In this document: piece after piece, positions 15,961-24,992 of the stretch
Position numbering within the stretch: the first letter of the stretch is position 1
How the letters are laid out: the number at the start of each line of letters is the position of its first letter
DNA from: a virus
Virus record (IMG/VR): IMGVR_UViG_3300025000_000352
Coordinates: 1-27,969 of that record
Strand: one strand, 5' to 3'
DNA length: 27,969 nt
Made by a program: the position numbers and the translations under genes
Notes under the pieces: model-generated
Told to the model about the DNA's origin: nothing
The model's input: only the letters and a program-made list of their open reading frames with translations
Databases searched by the model: none

Positions 15961-17346
15961 CTATGAAATTCCACTTGATTTAATAATTGGTAATACTGCA
16001 TTTGTATCTATAGAGAAATCACTTCCAAGAACATTAGATATCTTCGGAGTCCAATATCTTCCATACAAGTTTCTTCCTATTGGTGTTCTGACAACTTGGT
16101 GTACATTCCTTGGAGATGAAATTCTGAATGACTTAGTATTCGTTGTCTTACCTTCTGCTGTCAACTCAAGTTGTATCTTACCATCAGTTTTTACTCCCAT
16201 GTACCAGAAACGAAGATGCTTATTATTCTGTAACCCCAAATCAGTAGTTGGCAAAGTAAATGTAGAAGCAATCAAAGTAGTATTATCTGTGCTACCACTA
16301 GCAAGCTGAAATAATCCATCACTCTTTGCACCATACAATCCACCATTAAACTTAACCATTGAATTAAATCCATAGTTCTGATACTTACTAGATGCAGTTC
16401 CACGGAGATTAGTTCTAATGCAAACTGAATCATCAATCGTATTAATAACTGTGCTACCATTAAAGATTGTCGCACCTCTAGTTCCAGCTTGATAATTAAG
16501 TTTGTCCTTAGTAATAACAAGCAACTGCCCCTGTGGTGTGCCTATACACAATCCATCATTGCACGACCATGCCGCACATTCTCCTGTGTCTGGTGAAAGA
16601 CCAAATTTCTCACCATCTATATAACCGATAGCTTCTGAATGTTCATGTGCCGGACATTCAAGACGCGGATGCCTGATGAGTTCTCTAATATTTGAGCCTT
16701 CAAGAAAATATGTACGCTTACTATCTGATGCCCATACTCCACCATCAACTGGCTTGAACATCTTAACATCACTAGCAAATCTTAATCGCGATCTAGCATT
16801 ATCAAATAAACCATATCCAAGTGGTTCAGAATAATTAACAATTGCCCCATTAACTACACACATACTAGAAGAAAACAAAGCAAGATGAGTGCCAAGTGGA
16901 GGTGTTCCGAATGTCTTAGTTGTCGAAGGTCCTACATAAGTTTGTGCTGCCCATGGATAAGATACGCCTGAAGTAATATAGCCACTCTGCAATCCGTTAC
17001 TATAATAAGTTCCAAGACTAGTCTGACACCACCCCATTCTGAGATTCTTGGTCAACCCTGAACGAACACCAACAAGAACATTATTTGTACCAACTTTATA
17101 AATGGCTGCATCACTTACAGTCTCAAGAATAACGAAGCAATCTCCACCATCACAGAATAAAGAATGATATTCTCCAACTGCAATTCTGACTTGTCCTAAC
17201 CTTCTGGATATCCGTCCATTATCATCTATATCAACATCAAGAGCCTCTGCCAGTTCGACGATTCCAGTCTCAAAATCAATCTTAAGTCTGGTTGGATCAG
17301 CAATATTGTTCCAGCCCGTAGTACCAGAGAATAGTTTTATAGTCAT
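15961..17346 (-). CDS. Tail tubular / DNA-stabilisation-like structural protein
   Basis: The 461-residue protein starts with the pattern NNIADPTRLKI, then ALDVDIDDNGRISRRLGQ (about residues 36-53). This is typical of podovirus tail tubular or packaged-DNA-stabilisation proteins, whose body is a beta-propeller. The rest is beta-rich with many G, N and T and a cluster of cysteines (CDGGDC near 65-70; CPAHEH and CAAWSCNDGLC near 230-270). The ATG overlaps the preceding stop (ATGA, 17346-17343). In the virion it would sit below the adaptor in the short tail. The assignment is by pattern only. Confidence 0.6.
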   Translation of the reverse strand: MTIKLFSGTTGWNNIADPTRLKIDFETGIVELAEALDVDIDDNGRISRRLGQVRIAVGEYHSLFCDGGDCFVILETVSDAAIYKVGTNNVLVGVRSGLTKNLRMGWCQTSLGTYYSNGLQSGYITSGVSYPWAAQTYVGPSTTKTFGTPPLGTHLALFSSSMCVVNGAIVNYSEPLGYGLFDNARSRLRFASDVKMFKPVDGGVWASDSKRTYFLEGSNIRELIRHPRLECPAHEHSEAIGYIDGEKFGLSPDTGECAAWSCNDGLCIGTPQGQLLVITKDKLNYQAGTRGATIFNGSTVINTIDDSVCIRTNLRGTASSKYQNYGFNSMVKFNGGLYGAKSDGLFQLASGSTDNTTLIASTFTLPTTDLGLQNNKHLRFWYMGVKTDGKIQLELTAEGKTTNTKSFRISSPRNVHQVVRTPIGRNLYGRYWTPKISNVLGSDFSIDTNAVLPIIKSSGIS

Positions 17347-17684
17347 TTCGTATTGTCCTGAACTATATCAAATTTTGCCTTTTGAACAGTCCTTACATCC
17401 ATTCCACTAGTTAACTGAATATCATAAAAATAATTTCCAATCGCCGCAGTATTCAAAACTGTAGGCTTAAATATCACTATCCCAGTTGTTGGGTCTGCAT
17501 CAATAGTGCCCGTCATATCAAACAGTTTAGTAGTAGCATCAGGTGGGTCTTTAATCGTTGTAACAGTCATCTTCAAAGTCGCACCACTAAGAGATACAGG
17601 AAGAGTTGTATCACTGTCAGTAATGGTAAAAGTAAGGTCATATGAATCCCCTCTATACATCCTGATATCGTTTTCATTTGCCAT
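17343..17684 (-). CDS. BppU-like beta-domain virion protein, 113 residues
   Basis: An open frame extends upstream into the adhesin gene, but ATG 17684 (MANENDIRMYRGDSY) is the better start, with AGGGAG about seven bases upstream and one base after the preceding stop. The sequence MYRGDSYDLTFTITD...SLSGATLKMTV...DMTGTIDADPTTGIVIF is typical of a BppU-N-terminal-like Ig or jelly-roll domain found in phage baseplate and tail proteins. It could help connect the adhesin to the tail. It overlaps the tubular-like gene by four bases, so the three genes are probably translated together. Confidence 0.65.
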   Translation of the reverse strand: MANENDIRMYRGDSYDLTFTITDSDTTLPVSLSGATLKMTVTTIKDPPDATTKLFDMTGTIDADPTTGIVIFKPTVLNTAAIGNYFYDIQLTSGMDVRTVQKAKFDIVQDNTK

Positions 17685-17685
17685 A

Positions 17686-20600
17686 TCATTCTCCCTTTGT
17701 TGCGATGTATGTAGATAGGCTGAGAGTCGCAACAACTGCACCAGCCGCTATAGCCTCTATTTCAGGTGTATCATGAACAGCAGTAATTTCATTTTGGCTG
17801 AAAATTGCTTCTATCTCATTATCTTGTAATGTCCCCATAATTGTCTCACTATTAAAGATTGCTTCTATTGTCGGAACATACAGAGTAGCTATATATGAAG
17901 TTTCCCCATAAGTAACAATCATTTCAGGGAAATAACATTCAACTCTAAGCGCTGAATAACCGTCAAGAAGCGTGAACAACTCTATCCTTGCAGCGTTCAT
18001 GATGGCAGTGTTCGTTAGTACATTAGTGACAAATGAAGTATCAATCGCAAATCCCCAACTAACCATTATTGTAGTTGATTCATCATCTATCCCTATGCTT
18101 TCAGCAATTACTCTAGACGCAGTATTGTAGACCGAAGTAATCTCTTCAACTGTTGATGTGTCTGCAAGAGAAACATAAAGTCCTCGCCATGCCAAGATAT
18201 CCTCTGATAGTGCCAAGGTCTCAATCAAGCTGTCTTCAGCTGACTTACTAGCATTCTGTCTCGTCCTGACTATTGCCCAGGCATATCCCATACCATATGC
18301 TGTTCGTTCGGAAGCTTGAACGTTCTCAACAAGCATAGTGTCATCAATTATTGATCCATATTCTTGAGACCCAACTCCTAACTCAGTTACTTCCAGATTA
18401 TCAGAACGACTATCTGTTTCGGTGTGGGACGAGGTACCACCTGGCGTTTCTTCTGCCACCAAGCTCTCTGCTCGTTCTGCTGCTTCCGGGTGTTCACTGA
18501 TACTGGCCTGGTCCTCTGTAGCAACCGCTTCCTCGCCTGATTCACTGCCCAAGGCAATCCACCCCTCGTCCTTTACCTTGAGGACCAGGGCCATCATATA
18601 GATGTAATCCTGCTCGGCCCCGTCGAAAGTGAGGGCGGCGATACTGCTCGTATGCCAAGGGACAACCCCTACCGTCGTCCTAATCGACCAGCCGTAAATA
18701 CTGTTGTACGCCCCGCCAGTTGTAAGGTTGGGTTGTCTACCTACATTGCACCTGATTTCCCCGTAACCTCCGCCGCCGGAGCCGTACTCGATGCCGACCA
18801 CCATGTCACCTTCGACAGTTGAAATGCCGGAGAGGGTAAGCGCTGTGGCGTTGGTTGCAACTTCATGGCTGACCACGCTGCGAAATGGATCTCCAGAAAC
18901 ATCGACGTTGATGAACTGGCAGATTTTGATAATATCGGCATATTGCTCGACCCCGCCGAAATTCGGATTCGGGAAGCTCCAGACGATATCTCCTGACTCT
19001 GGGTTTTTGAAATACGCCACCATCACATTGTATCCGGCTACGTTGGTGCTGATGAGATGCGTAAATGGTATCCCGTTCAAGGTCAGGGTAAAGTTGCCGT
19101 CTTGTATCCATGCCGGGGTAGAGAACAAGGTATGGTATGCGAAGATCAGCAGATCGGTATCGGCATGGATCGTAATAGCCCTGCCCCCGCTGGCAGTATT
19201 GGTGTAATCGTGGACCTGGTATGACCTGGAATCAGAGAACATTATCTCAGTCGGTATATCAACATAAGGGCCGTTGACCTGATCCACCGGCAAAGTGTAT
19301 GCAACATCCCTATCTACAGATACCGCCGAAGCCAGTTCATCGTAGACAGATTCCGTTATCTCCCAGACATTCCCAGTGTACGGCTCGCTGGTCACAATTC
19401 CGGTTGGGTCTGCTGTTATGGAAAGTGGTTCGGTTATTAAGGCGTTTGGATTCGCAGCCTGCCCCCACTTCCAGTCAGAATACTCAAGATATTCAAGCAT
19501 CTCGGCATTGATCCTACTCGGCTCTGTACCGCGATTCAGGGACAGGCTAATATCAACGTAAATCCGAGAGTCTGCCAAGGTAATTCGCGTAGTCTCGGTG
19601 TCTACCGGTTGTTTATATCCAATATCAAGGTACATCGACCCTTGATCTGGGCCAAGATGGGAAACGAGCGCTGTTTGTGCACCTCCATTTGTCACATCTG
19701 CAACGCTGGCTGGCTGGCAGAATGCACCAATGACCAGTCCGTAAGGATCGGAGGGAGACACATCCATGAAGGCGTCAACAAGGTAGTCATATTCTGAAAA
19801 ATCTATAGCAATATCCAAGAAAGGCTCACTGCCATCAATACCCTGCAAAAATACCACAGAGAAGAGATGGCCGGTCTCGTCCAACGCAGTGTCCACACCC
19901 CATGAAAAAACCTGCGCCCCCTCTGGTGGAAGATTCATCTTTGCACATACCAGGACACTCTTAGTATAAAGGTGAACGTCTGGTTGGTACACATATGCAG
20001 TGGAACAGTTTACCTGCGTCCGCACAACATGGTCGAACGCTTTTTCACCAATGGCTATAGTGTAATTGCCACTCTCGAAATAACTGGTCCCTGGCGGTGT
20101 TGCCCCGGGCACAAAGAAGTTCCAGCCTCCGCTATATTCCAGTGCCCAGAACACAAGTGCAAATGTCGCTCCAGTCGGAACTGTTATACTGGTGCTACCG
20201 GAAACCAGTGCGGTGTTCAAGGTAAAGACACTGCCAACCACGGCGGCCGGAAACTCATAAGGCCAGATGTTTTCGCTCGGCGCTGACTGCTCCTCATGTT
20301 CTACGGACGTGTCGTTGGTGGCGGTCTCACTTTCCGCGCAGGTCAGAGACTCATCGATAGTCCGATCATTAGAAGCGGCGACGATCCCCCCGGTCCATTC
20401 CTCTGCGGTAGCAACCGTCTCTATCAACCCGGCATCAGGAGCTTCACTGTCAGCAGAAACAACCGCGCTTACAGTCTCACCTTGGGTGCCACCTATGACC
20501 ATCCCCCCAGTCACCGATCCTTGCAGGACAACCGCCGCCAGAGCAGTATACCAATCAGAGTACACCGACACAGATGTAGGGTTAGCGGGCTTGTCAGCAG

Positions 20601-22707
20601 CCATCAGCGTTTCATTCGCATAGACAATCGCCCGTTCAGTCTGGCCGTCGAGATCGAAATCAATCCGCGTCGAGGAAAAGTCGTAACCTGTCACGGCAAT
20701 CCTCGCCAAAGCGACCGTCAGGCACAGCGCCTCAGCGTCGAGGCCGGTCAGGGAAAATGTCCCGTAATTATCTCCTGCGGATGCTTTGAAGTCCCGGATC
20801 GGGCTTGGCCCAGTGTCTCCGTAGAAAAGGACCATTATCTCATGAAGAAATACGTCGGTGCCATTGACTGCCCAGATTAAAGTCTGGCTACCACTCGGCG
20901 GGTTGGCGATGTAATGCACTCCGGCGGGCCTGTTATTCAAATCCCATGGATTTATCTGGCCGATGTACTCACTGTTCGCACTCCCAATGCTGAAAGTAGC
21001 CTCGCCTACCGACCATGCCGAACTACTAACCGCAGATTTAATTGCGATAAGGGCTACAGTGGCGCCGACCGGAACGGTAATTGCTGGGGTGCCGGAAGAC
21101 TCTCCACCGACAGACCCCCAAGTAAAAGGGGATGCCAGAAACAGCGGCAACTTTCCTTCGGATACCTGATCGGCAACCAACGCTCCCTCGGTGACGTCTC
21201 CAGACAGCGTTTGCAAAATCGTACCAGCCTGCGCCTGGTCAGCTCCCGCCTCTTCCGCCTGGGCGGCGTAAAAAATCGGACCTGGCTCACCGGCTCGAAG
21301 CACAACAGCAAGCAGCCCTGTATATACCGCAGTCGCTATAGAACAGACCCCGGCTAGAGAAGCTGTATGAGCGACGCGTTGGTAGTACAGCCCCCCCTTC
21401 GGCGCAACATTAGATGAAATGACCTGCGTTTGCCCATTGGTATCCATGGACCCGTCGGACCTGGTCGATGCCGCGCCTACCGTCAAAGCGCCGATTGCCG
21501 TTGTCAGGCCAGTAACCGATACTGTTTCAGACGTCCCACCGTTCGCTGCCGACCCCCAATCGATAAATGGATCGGCATGATCGACGTTGCGGAAGAAAAT
21601 GACACTTATATGATACCCGTAAGTGATATATGAACTGAGAATCCAAGATATGGTTTTACTGCCAGTTGACGGGTACTTAATATATCGTGCAGCAACATCT
21701 CCACTGTAGGCGTCCGTCTCAACCACGCGCCCTAGAAAGGAGGCATAAACTCCGTCAATAACGATATAATTGTATCCCGCCCCAAAATCGTCGTCAGTCG
21801 TCGTTTCCTCACACCCTGAGATAAAGATAAGGGCAAATTCCGCCTCACTTGGGACCGTGATCGTGGTACTGGAATTAGTCAGTGTGGTGGAGATAAGAAC
21901 CGGAGTCCCGACCATCTCAACACGTGGATCGGTGTTTTGCTCCTCAGATGGGACGACGGTTTCTTCTTCGTCTGAGAAAAAAGGAACACCGGCAACGGAT
22001 GCATCTGCCAAAGTCCCAGATGGTTCTGTAACAGAGTCTCCAAAAACAGTCGGCGGAACCAGGGCAATAGTGATGAACGCAGCTGTAGTAGTTGCTGTAC
22101 TAGTAACAGAAGTTACTCCAGTATCTCCTGCAACTACTTTGCTACCAGTATAAAGACCTAATCCGCCACCTGCTCCAGTATTTACAGTTTCATCAGCGCG
22201 TTTGGTCAGACTAGCAAGATTAGCATTTGATGCTGCCGTAAGAGATGTAGTTGAGTTAGCATCCCGATCCTGCCCAATGCATATCAGAATAAGACAATTT
22301 GGAATAGTAGTAGTTATCGCAGGACAAGACCAAGATGTGGATGCTGGAGTGTTAACACTTCCGGCTGTGATATTGATTGGACCTGCAGTATCTATACCTC
22401 TTAATAAGAACATCTGGCCAGCAGTGACGCTGCCAGAATCTGCAACCGAAACAGATGACTGTGAGCCTGATACTAATTTCCAAAATGCAGCAAGTCTAAT
22501 TCCACCTGCTGCCCCAGCCGTACCAGTACCTTGAGGACTATTTGTTACTTCAGCCCAACCGCTCGGAGTGGATATAACTTCATTCGCAGACGAAACCAAC
22601 AGAACAAGGATATCCCCATCAGCATAACCAGTTGGTACCGAAACTGAGATAGCTCCGGTGCCAGCTGTAAACGCGCCCTGATTGACGTATGTTGGAACTG
22701 CTCCCAC
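17686..22707 (-). CDS. Large modular adhesin- or fibre-like virion protein
   Basis: The 1673-residue protein starts at GTG 22707, with AAGGA five bases upstream. Residues 1-215 form a beta domain with the pattern YADGDILVLLVSS...TPSGWAEV common in phage tail proteins. Four related beta modules then begin near residues 272, 539, 836 and 1169, each with a lead-in like SxxITVPxxAxxALIxI. They are separated by acidic, alanine/serine-rich linkers (AEEAGADQAQ, AESETATNDT, SGEEAVATEDQ). Residues 1430-1673 are acidic helix followed by an isoleucine-rich C-terminus with repeats of the type EIEAIFSQNEI. No enzyme motif is visible. It probably binds host surface structures. The middle of the gene is GC-rich, unlike the ends. 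Confidence 0.65.
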   Translation of the reverse strand: MGAVPTYVNQGAFTAGTGAISVSVPTGYADGDILVLLVSSANEVISTPSGWAEVTNSPQGTGTAGAAGGIRLAAFWKLVSGSQSSVSVADSGSVTAGQMFLLRGIDTAGPINITAGSVNTPASTSWSCPAITTTIPNCLILICIGQDRDANSTTSLTAASNANLASLTKRADETVNTGAGGGLGLYTGSKVVAGDTGVTSVTSTATTTAAFITIALVPPTVFGDSVTEPSGTLADASVAGVPFFSDEEETVVPSEEQNTDPRVEMVGTPVLISTTLTNSSTTITVPSEAEFALIFISGCEETTTDDDFGAGYNYIVIDGVYASFLGRVVETDAYSGDVAARYIKYPSTGSKTISWILSSYITYGYHISVIFFRNVDHADPFIDWGSAANGGTSETVSVTGLTTAIGALTVGAASTRSDGSMDTNGQTQVISSNVAPKGGLYYQRVAHTASLAGVCSIATAVYTGLLAVVLRAGEPGPIFYAAQAEEAGADQAQAGTILQTLSGDVTEGALVADQVSEGKLPLFLASPFTWGSVGGESSGTPAITVPVGATVALIAIKSAVSSSAWSVGEATFSIGSANSEYIGQINPWDLNNRPAGVHYIANPPSGSQTLIWAVNGTDVFLHEIMVLFYGDTGPSPIRDFKASAGDNYGTFSLTGLDAEALCLTVALARIAVTGYDFSSTRIDFDLDGQTERAIVYANETLMAADKPANPTSVSVYSDWYTALAAVVLQGSVTGGMVIGGTQGETVSAVVSADSEAPDAGLIETVATAEEWTGGIVAASNDRTIDESLTCAESETATNDTSVEHEEQSAPSENIWPYEFPAAVVGSVFTLNTALVSGSTSITVPTGATFALVFWALEYSGGWNFFVPGATPPGTSYFESGNYTIAIGEKAFDHVVRTQVNCSTAYVYQPDVHLYTKSVLVCAKMNLPPEGAQVFSWGVDTALDETGHLFSVVFLQGIDGSEPFLDIAIDFSEYDYLVDAFMDVSPSDPYGLVIGAFCQPASVADVTNGGAQTALVSHLGPDQGSMYLDIGYKQPVDTETTRITLADSRIYVDISLSLNRGTEPSRINAEMLEYLEYSDWKWGQAANPNALITEPLSITADPTGIVTSEPYTGNVWEITESVYDELASAVSVDRDVAYTLPVDQVNGPYVDIPTEIMFSDSRSYQVHDYTNTASGGRAITIHADTDLLIFAYHTLFSTPAWIQDGNFTLTLNGIPFTHLISTNVAGYNVMVAYFKNPESGDIVWSFPNPNFGGVEQYADIIKICQFINVDVSGDPFRSVVSHEVATNATALTLSGISTVEGDMVVGIEYGSGGGGYGEIRCNVGRQPNLTTGGAYNSIYGWSIRTTVGVVPWHTSSIAALTFDGAEQDYIYMMALVLKVKDEGWIALGSESGEEAVATEDQASISEHPEAAERAESLVAEETPGGTSSHTETDSRSDNLEVTELGVGSQEYGSIIDDTMLVENVQASERTAYGMGYAWAIVRTRQNASKSAEDSLIETLALSEDILAWRGLYVSLADTSTVEEITSVYNTASRVIAESIGIDDESTTIMVSWGFAIDTSFVTNVLTNTAIMNAARIELFTLLDGYSALRVECYFPEMIVTYGETSYIATLYVPTIEAIFNSETIMGTLQDNEIEAIFSQNEITAVHDTPEIEAIAAGAVVATLSLSTYIATKGE
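18420..22080 (-). other. GC-rich block within the adhesin gene
   Basis: Base composition changes abruptly inside one continuous reading frame. By hand count the line 21181-21240 has 37 G/C in 60 bases, against 20 in 60 at 17821-17880. The change falls near 22,080 and 18,420, so about residues 210-1430 (all four beta modules and most linkers) are GC-rich, while both ends match the AT-rich genome. This looks like transfer of the receptor-binding core from another phage lineage. Confidence 0.8.
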
Positions 22708-22715
22708 ATTAATCC

Positions 22716-23420
22716 TTAAGTCAAGGTTGCAGTATAACTAACATTCAGCGTATCGCCGTTGGCAAGAACCTTGTCGCCACCAGTAAATAATCCAGCTGAG
22801 AACAGAGTACCAGTAGTGCCAGATTTAGTAGCAACTGAGTTAAGGAAACAACCCTTAATCGTAGTTCCGTCACCATTAATTGAAAAAACACAAGCGGCTG
22901 AAAGAGCCTTACTTCCAGCTGCTGCTGCACTCCATGCCGTGGTTGGCCTAGCTGCCTGGGAATATTCAACATCCTCAGCCCAACCACCATGAGAGGCCAT
23001 AGTATCAGTAACAGCTGCACCAGTTGTATATGAAGTCGATCCGATCAGACCAATATACCAAGCGGCAGTATAAGACGATCCGGCTAGATACTTGTCAAGC
23101 ATATCATTCTTGCCAGCCGTAGTAACAAGATTATCAAATGCTTCAGTCCACTTGACTTCCAATGGAATTGCAGCAAACTCAGATAGCGCCTTGGAAATAT
23201 TTGTTCGCTGCAAAAATTTTCGAACTTTACTCATCTGCTTGAATGCAAGAATCCTGTCACGAAGTAAAACATATTGTGAACGAAATTCTTCGACAGGCCC
23301 AATACATTCAACACCATACCTACCAATTGCCTTGGACTGCTCTATTGATTCAACACTCCTGCCAATGCTTGCACCTTGATCTGAGAGACCATGTGAAAAT
23401 TCAGCTCTAATTTCATCCAT
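22716..23420 (-). CDS. Conserved phage virion protein, 234 residues
   Basis: ATG 23420 overlaps the last base of the upstream stop (TGATG) and has GAGG about seven bases upstream; a GTG one codon earlier is less likely. Residues 1-100 are helical. From about 105 the sequence runs LDKYLAGSSYTAAWYIGLIG, then SHGGWAEDVEYSQAARP, SAACVFSINGDGTTIKGCFL, and ends in NGDTLNVSYTATLT. This C-terminal beta domain is a widespread phage structural domain found between head-completion and fibre genes. Its exact role is not known to me. Confidence 0.65.
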   Translation of the reverse strand: MDEIRAEFSHGLSDQGASIGRSVESIEQSKAIGRYGVECIGPVEEFRSQYVLLRDRILAFKQMSKVRKFLQRTNISKALSEFAAIPLEVKWTEAFDNLVTTAGKNDMLDKYLAGSSYTAAWYIGLIGSTSYTTGAAVTDTMASHGGWAEDVEYSQAARPTTAWSAAAAGSKALSAACVFSINGDGTTIKGCFLNSVATKSGTTGTLFSAGLFTGGDKVLANGDTLNVSYTATLT

Positions 23421-23614
23421 CACATCACCTCTTCCAATTCAGATTCCAGAAACCATCGACGATGAATTTCAACTATTCCATCATTATTAACATCTGTAGT
23501 CCATTCAAGACAATGCTCAAGGCAGCGTTCTTTCTTATTGTACTGCACATCAACTACAACTCCTTCAACAGTCGGTTGTTTCAGCCTTGCTCTTTTTCCT
23601 TCTTCCAATGCCAT
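23420..23614 (-). CDS. Small conserved phage protein, 64 residues
   Basis: ATG 23614 is preceded by AGGAG. The protein has the pattern ARLKQPTVEGVVVDVQYN, then LEHCLEWTTD and a C-terminus RRWFLESELEEV. It looks like a small SH3-like beta barrel seen next to structural genes in related phages. The job is unknown. It lies between the adaptor gene and the 234-residue virion protein and overlaps the latter by one base. Confidence 0.6.
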   Translation of the reverse strand: MALEEGKRARLKQPTVEGVVVDVQYNKKERCLEHCLEWTTDVNNDGIVEIHRRWFLESELEEVM

Positions 23615-23633
23615 AGCATACTCCTGTTTTAAA

Positions 23634-24302
23634 TTATCTAAGCATTAATCCACGAGAATAAAATGGAAGTGTTAATTCAAATGTTCTTAATGCAGCAAGA
23701 AAATTATTTTTATACTTAAGCGTATTTGGTATCTCTCCCTCAAGACCATCTTCAATATGTTCGTAAGCTTTCCAAGCAGCAAAATTCACCAGCAAGGATA
23801 TATGTAAATGTGATGGAATTCCATCAGGAACATCATCATCATCTTCCATATCAACAGGTTTTCTATAATAATGCAATGTTAAAGTTTCAGCACTTGCAGG
23901 AATACCTTGATAATATAATTTTCTTCCATGTTCAATAGCCTCAGAAATCCTACCAGTTTTATTCAGCAAAGGGTATGTTTCTGCAAATTCAATAAACGAA
24001 TGTGCTATATCAATCTCACTTCCAGTAGATGAAACAACTAACTGTAAATCACGTTGAAAATCAACTGGCATATTTACAAAAGCATCACTTGTAGAAGTTG
24101 TTACAGTATCTATAGTAAACAATTCAGGCAATGGTGGAGTAATTATATTTGGTAATGGATTTTCAATTCCATCTAACAAAGACGGCATTCCACCAGCAAT
24201 CTCAGAAACTCCTTGATTAATAAAATCTCCCAAGTAGTCTTCAAAAGAATCATCATTAATAAGAAGCTCAACCTTCTCTTTTAATTCGCTAAAAGTAGCC
24301 AT
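23634..24302 (-). CDS. Phage head-tail adaptor protein
   Basis: The 222-residue protein begins FSELKEKVELLINDDSFEDYLGDFINQGVSEIAGG, the helical opening typical of podovirus head-tail adaptors, in which an oligomer docks below the portal. The middle has DAFVNMPVDFQRDLQLV. The last third (LHISLLVNFAAWKAYEHIEDG...YKNNFLAALRTFELTL) is helical, as expected for this family. AAGGAG precedes ATG 24302. Its presence with the tubular-like gene, and the absence of a tape-measure gene, support a short-tailed virion. Confidence 0.72.
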   Translation of the reverse strand: MATFSELKEKVELLINDDSFEDYLGDFINQGVSEIAGGMPSLLDGIENPLPNIITPPLPELFTIDTVTTSTSDAFVNMPVDFQRDLQLVVSSTGSEIDIAHSFIEFAETYPLLNKTGRISEAIEHGRKLYYQGIPASAETLTLHYYRKPVDMEDDDDVPDGIPSHLHISLLVNFAAWKAYEHIEDGLEGEIPNTLKYKNNFLAALRTFELTLPFYSRGLMLR

Positions 24303-24310
24303 AAAACTCC

Positions 24311-24550
24311 TTAAAGATCATCTGATGTAATTGGAGTAGTTATAAAATTCTCTTCTGGTTCTGGCCTATGTACAGGAACACTTTGCTTCTCACCTAACGG
24401 TTTTGGATCTGTATATTGTGGATGCTTTTCTTCCCAACATGTATCAGCACAAACAAACAACTTATCCCAAGTCATCCTACATTCAGATGCATATCTTTGG
24501 AAGCCGCATTGATCACAGATTACTAAATAATCACCAGGTTTATATGACAT
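24311..24550 (-). CDS. Zinc-finger phage protein, 79 residues
   Basis: The sequence YKPGDYLVICDQCGFQRYAS has a CxxC at residues 12-15. A second cysteine pair (C34 and C38, FVCADTC) follows, forming a likely four-cysteine zinc site. The C-terminal half is proline-rich and unstructured. Small proteins of this layout occur next to head-completion genes in many phages and are usually called hypothetical. The ribosome binding site is weak, and this start is the only clear one. A 40-base gap with no clear element separates it from the SleB-like gene. Confidence 0.65.
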   Translation of the reverse strand: MSYKPGDYLVICDQCGFQRYASECRMTWDKLFVCADTCWEEKHPQYTDPKPLGEKQSVPVHRPEPEENFITTPITSDDL

Positions 24551-24590
24551 TATTCATTCTCATTTAAGCATTAAAAGAAAGTCAAACAAT

Positions 24591-24992
24591 TCATCCTTCA
24601 CGGTAAAAACGATGCCCTTTGATCTCAACAATAAATTTCATACCTTTAACCCAGTATGGCGGTTGATGATTAGGCATACCCAATAAAGCGTAATAATGTG
24701 TTGCACCATAAAGTGTATCACCAGCTAGCCATTCATTGAGTCCTGCCTGAGCATTTTCCAATACCTTTGCTGCGGTGACAACATTTCTAATCCAAACAGA
24801 TGGATGATCTATACCTAAGTTAAAACAACTAAATTGCTTTCGTGACAACACAACATTTGACACTGGCCATCCATTCTTCTTAGCTCTATTGAGAATGACC
24901 TTTGCCACTGCTTTCTGCCCAGCAACTGACTCTCCTCTAGCCTCATGATAGATTGTCAAAGTTAGCCAAAACAAGGCTTGTGTTATATCCAT
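24591..24992 (-). CDS. SleB-type cell-wall hydrolase (endolysin)
   Basis: The 133-residue protein has the hallmark sequence IYHEARGES (E17 is the expected catalytic glutamate), then AGQKAVAKVILNR, QFSCF (53-57) and a C-terminal HYYALLG. This is the SleB / Hydrolase_2 family, which cuts peptidoglycan glycan strands. It is a single domain without a signal peptide (the N-terminal hydrophobic run is part of the fold), so it would need a holin or another export route. The ATG overlaps the stop of the papain-like gene by one base (TAATG). Lysis of the host at the end of infection is the likely role. Confidence 0.88.
   Translation of the reverse strand: MDITQALFWLTLTIYHEARGESVAGQKAVAKVILNRAKKNGWPVSNVVLSRKQFSCFNLGIDHPSVWIRNVVTAAKVLENAQAGLNEWLAGDTLYGATHYYALLGMPNHQPPYWVKGMKFIVEIKGHRFYREG

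Noticed and set aside
20296-20880. A 194-codon forward frame in the GC-rich block
   Set aside because: High GC lowers stop-codon frequency on the opposite strand. The translation has no recognisable motif, and the - strand frame shows clear beta-module repeats.
24551-24593. Possible leftward promoter (TTGACT) in the gap after the SleB gene
   Set aside because: No convincing -10 element lies 16-18 bases downstream; the best AT-rich hexamer is too close.
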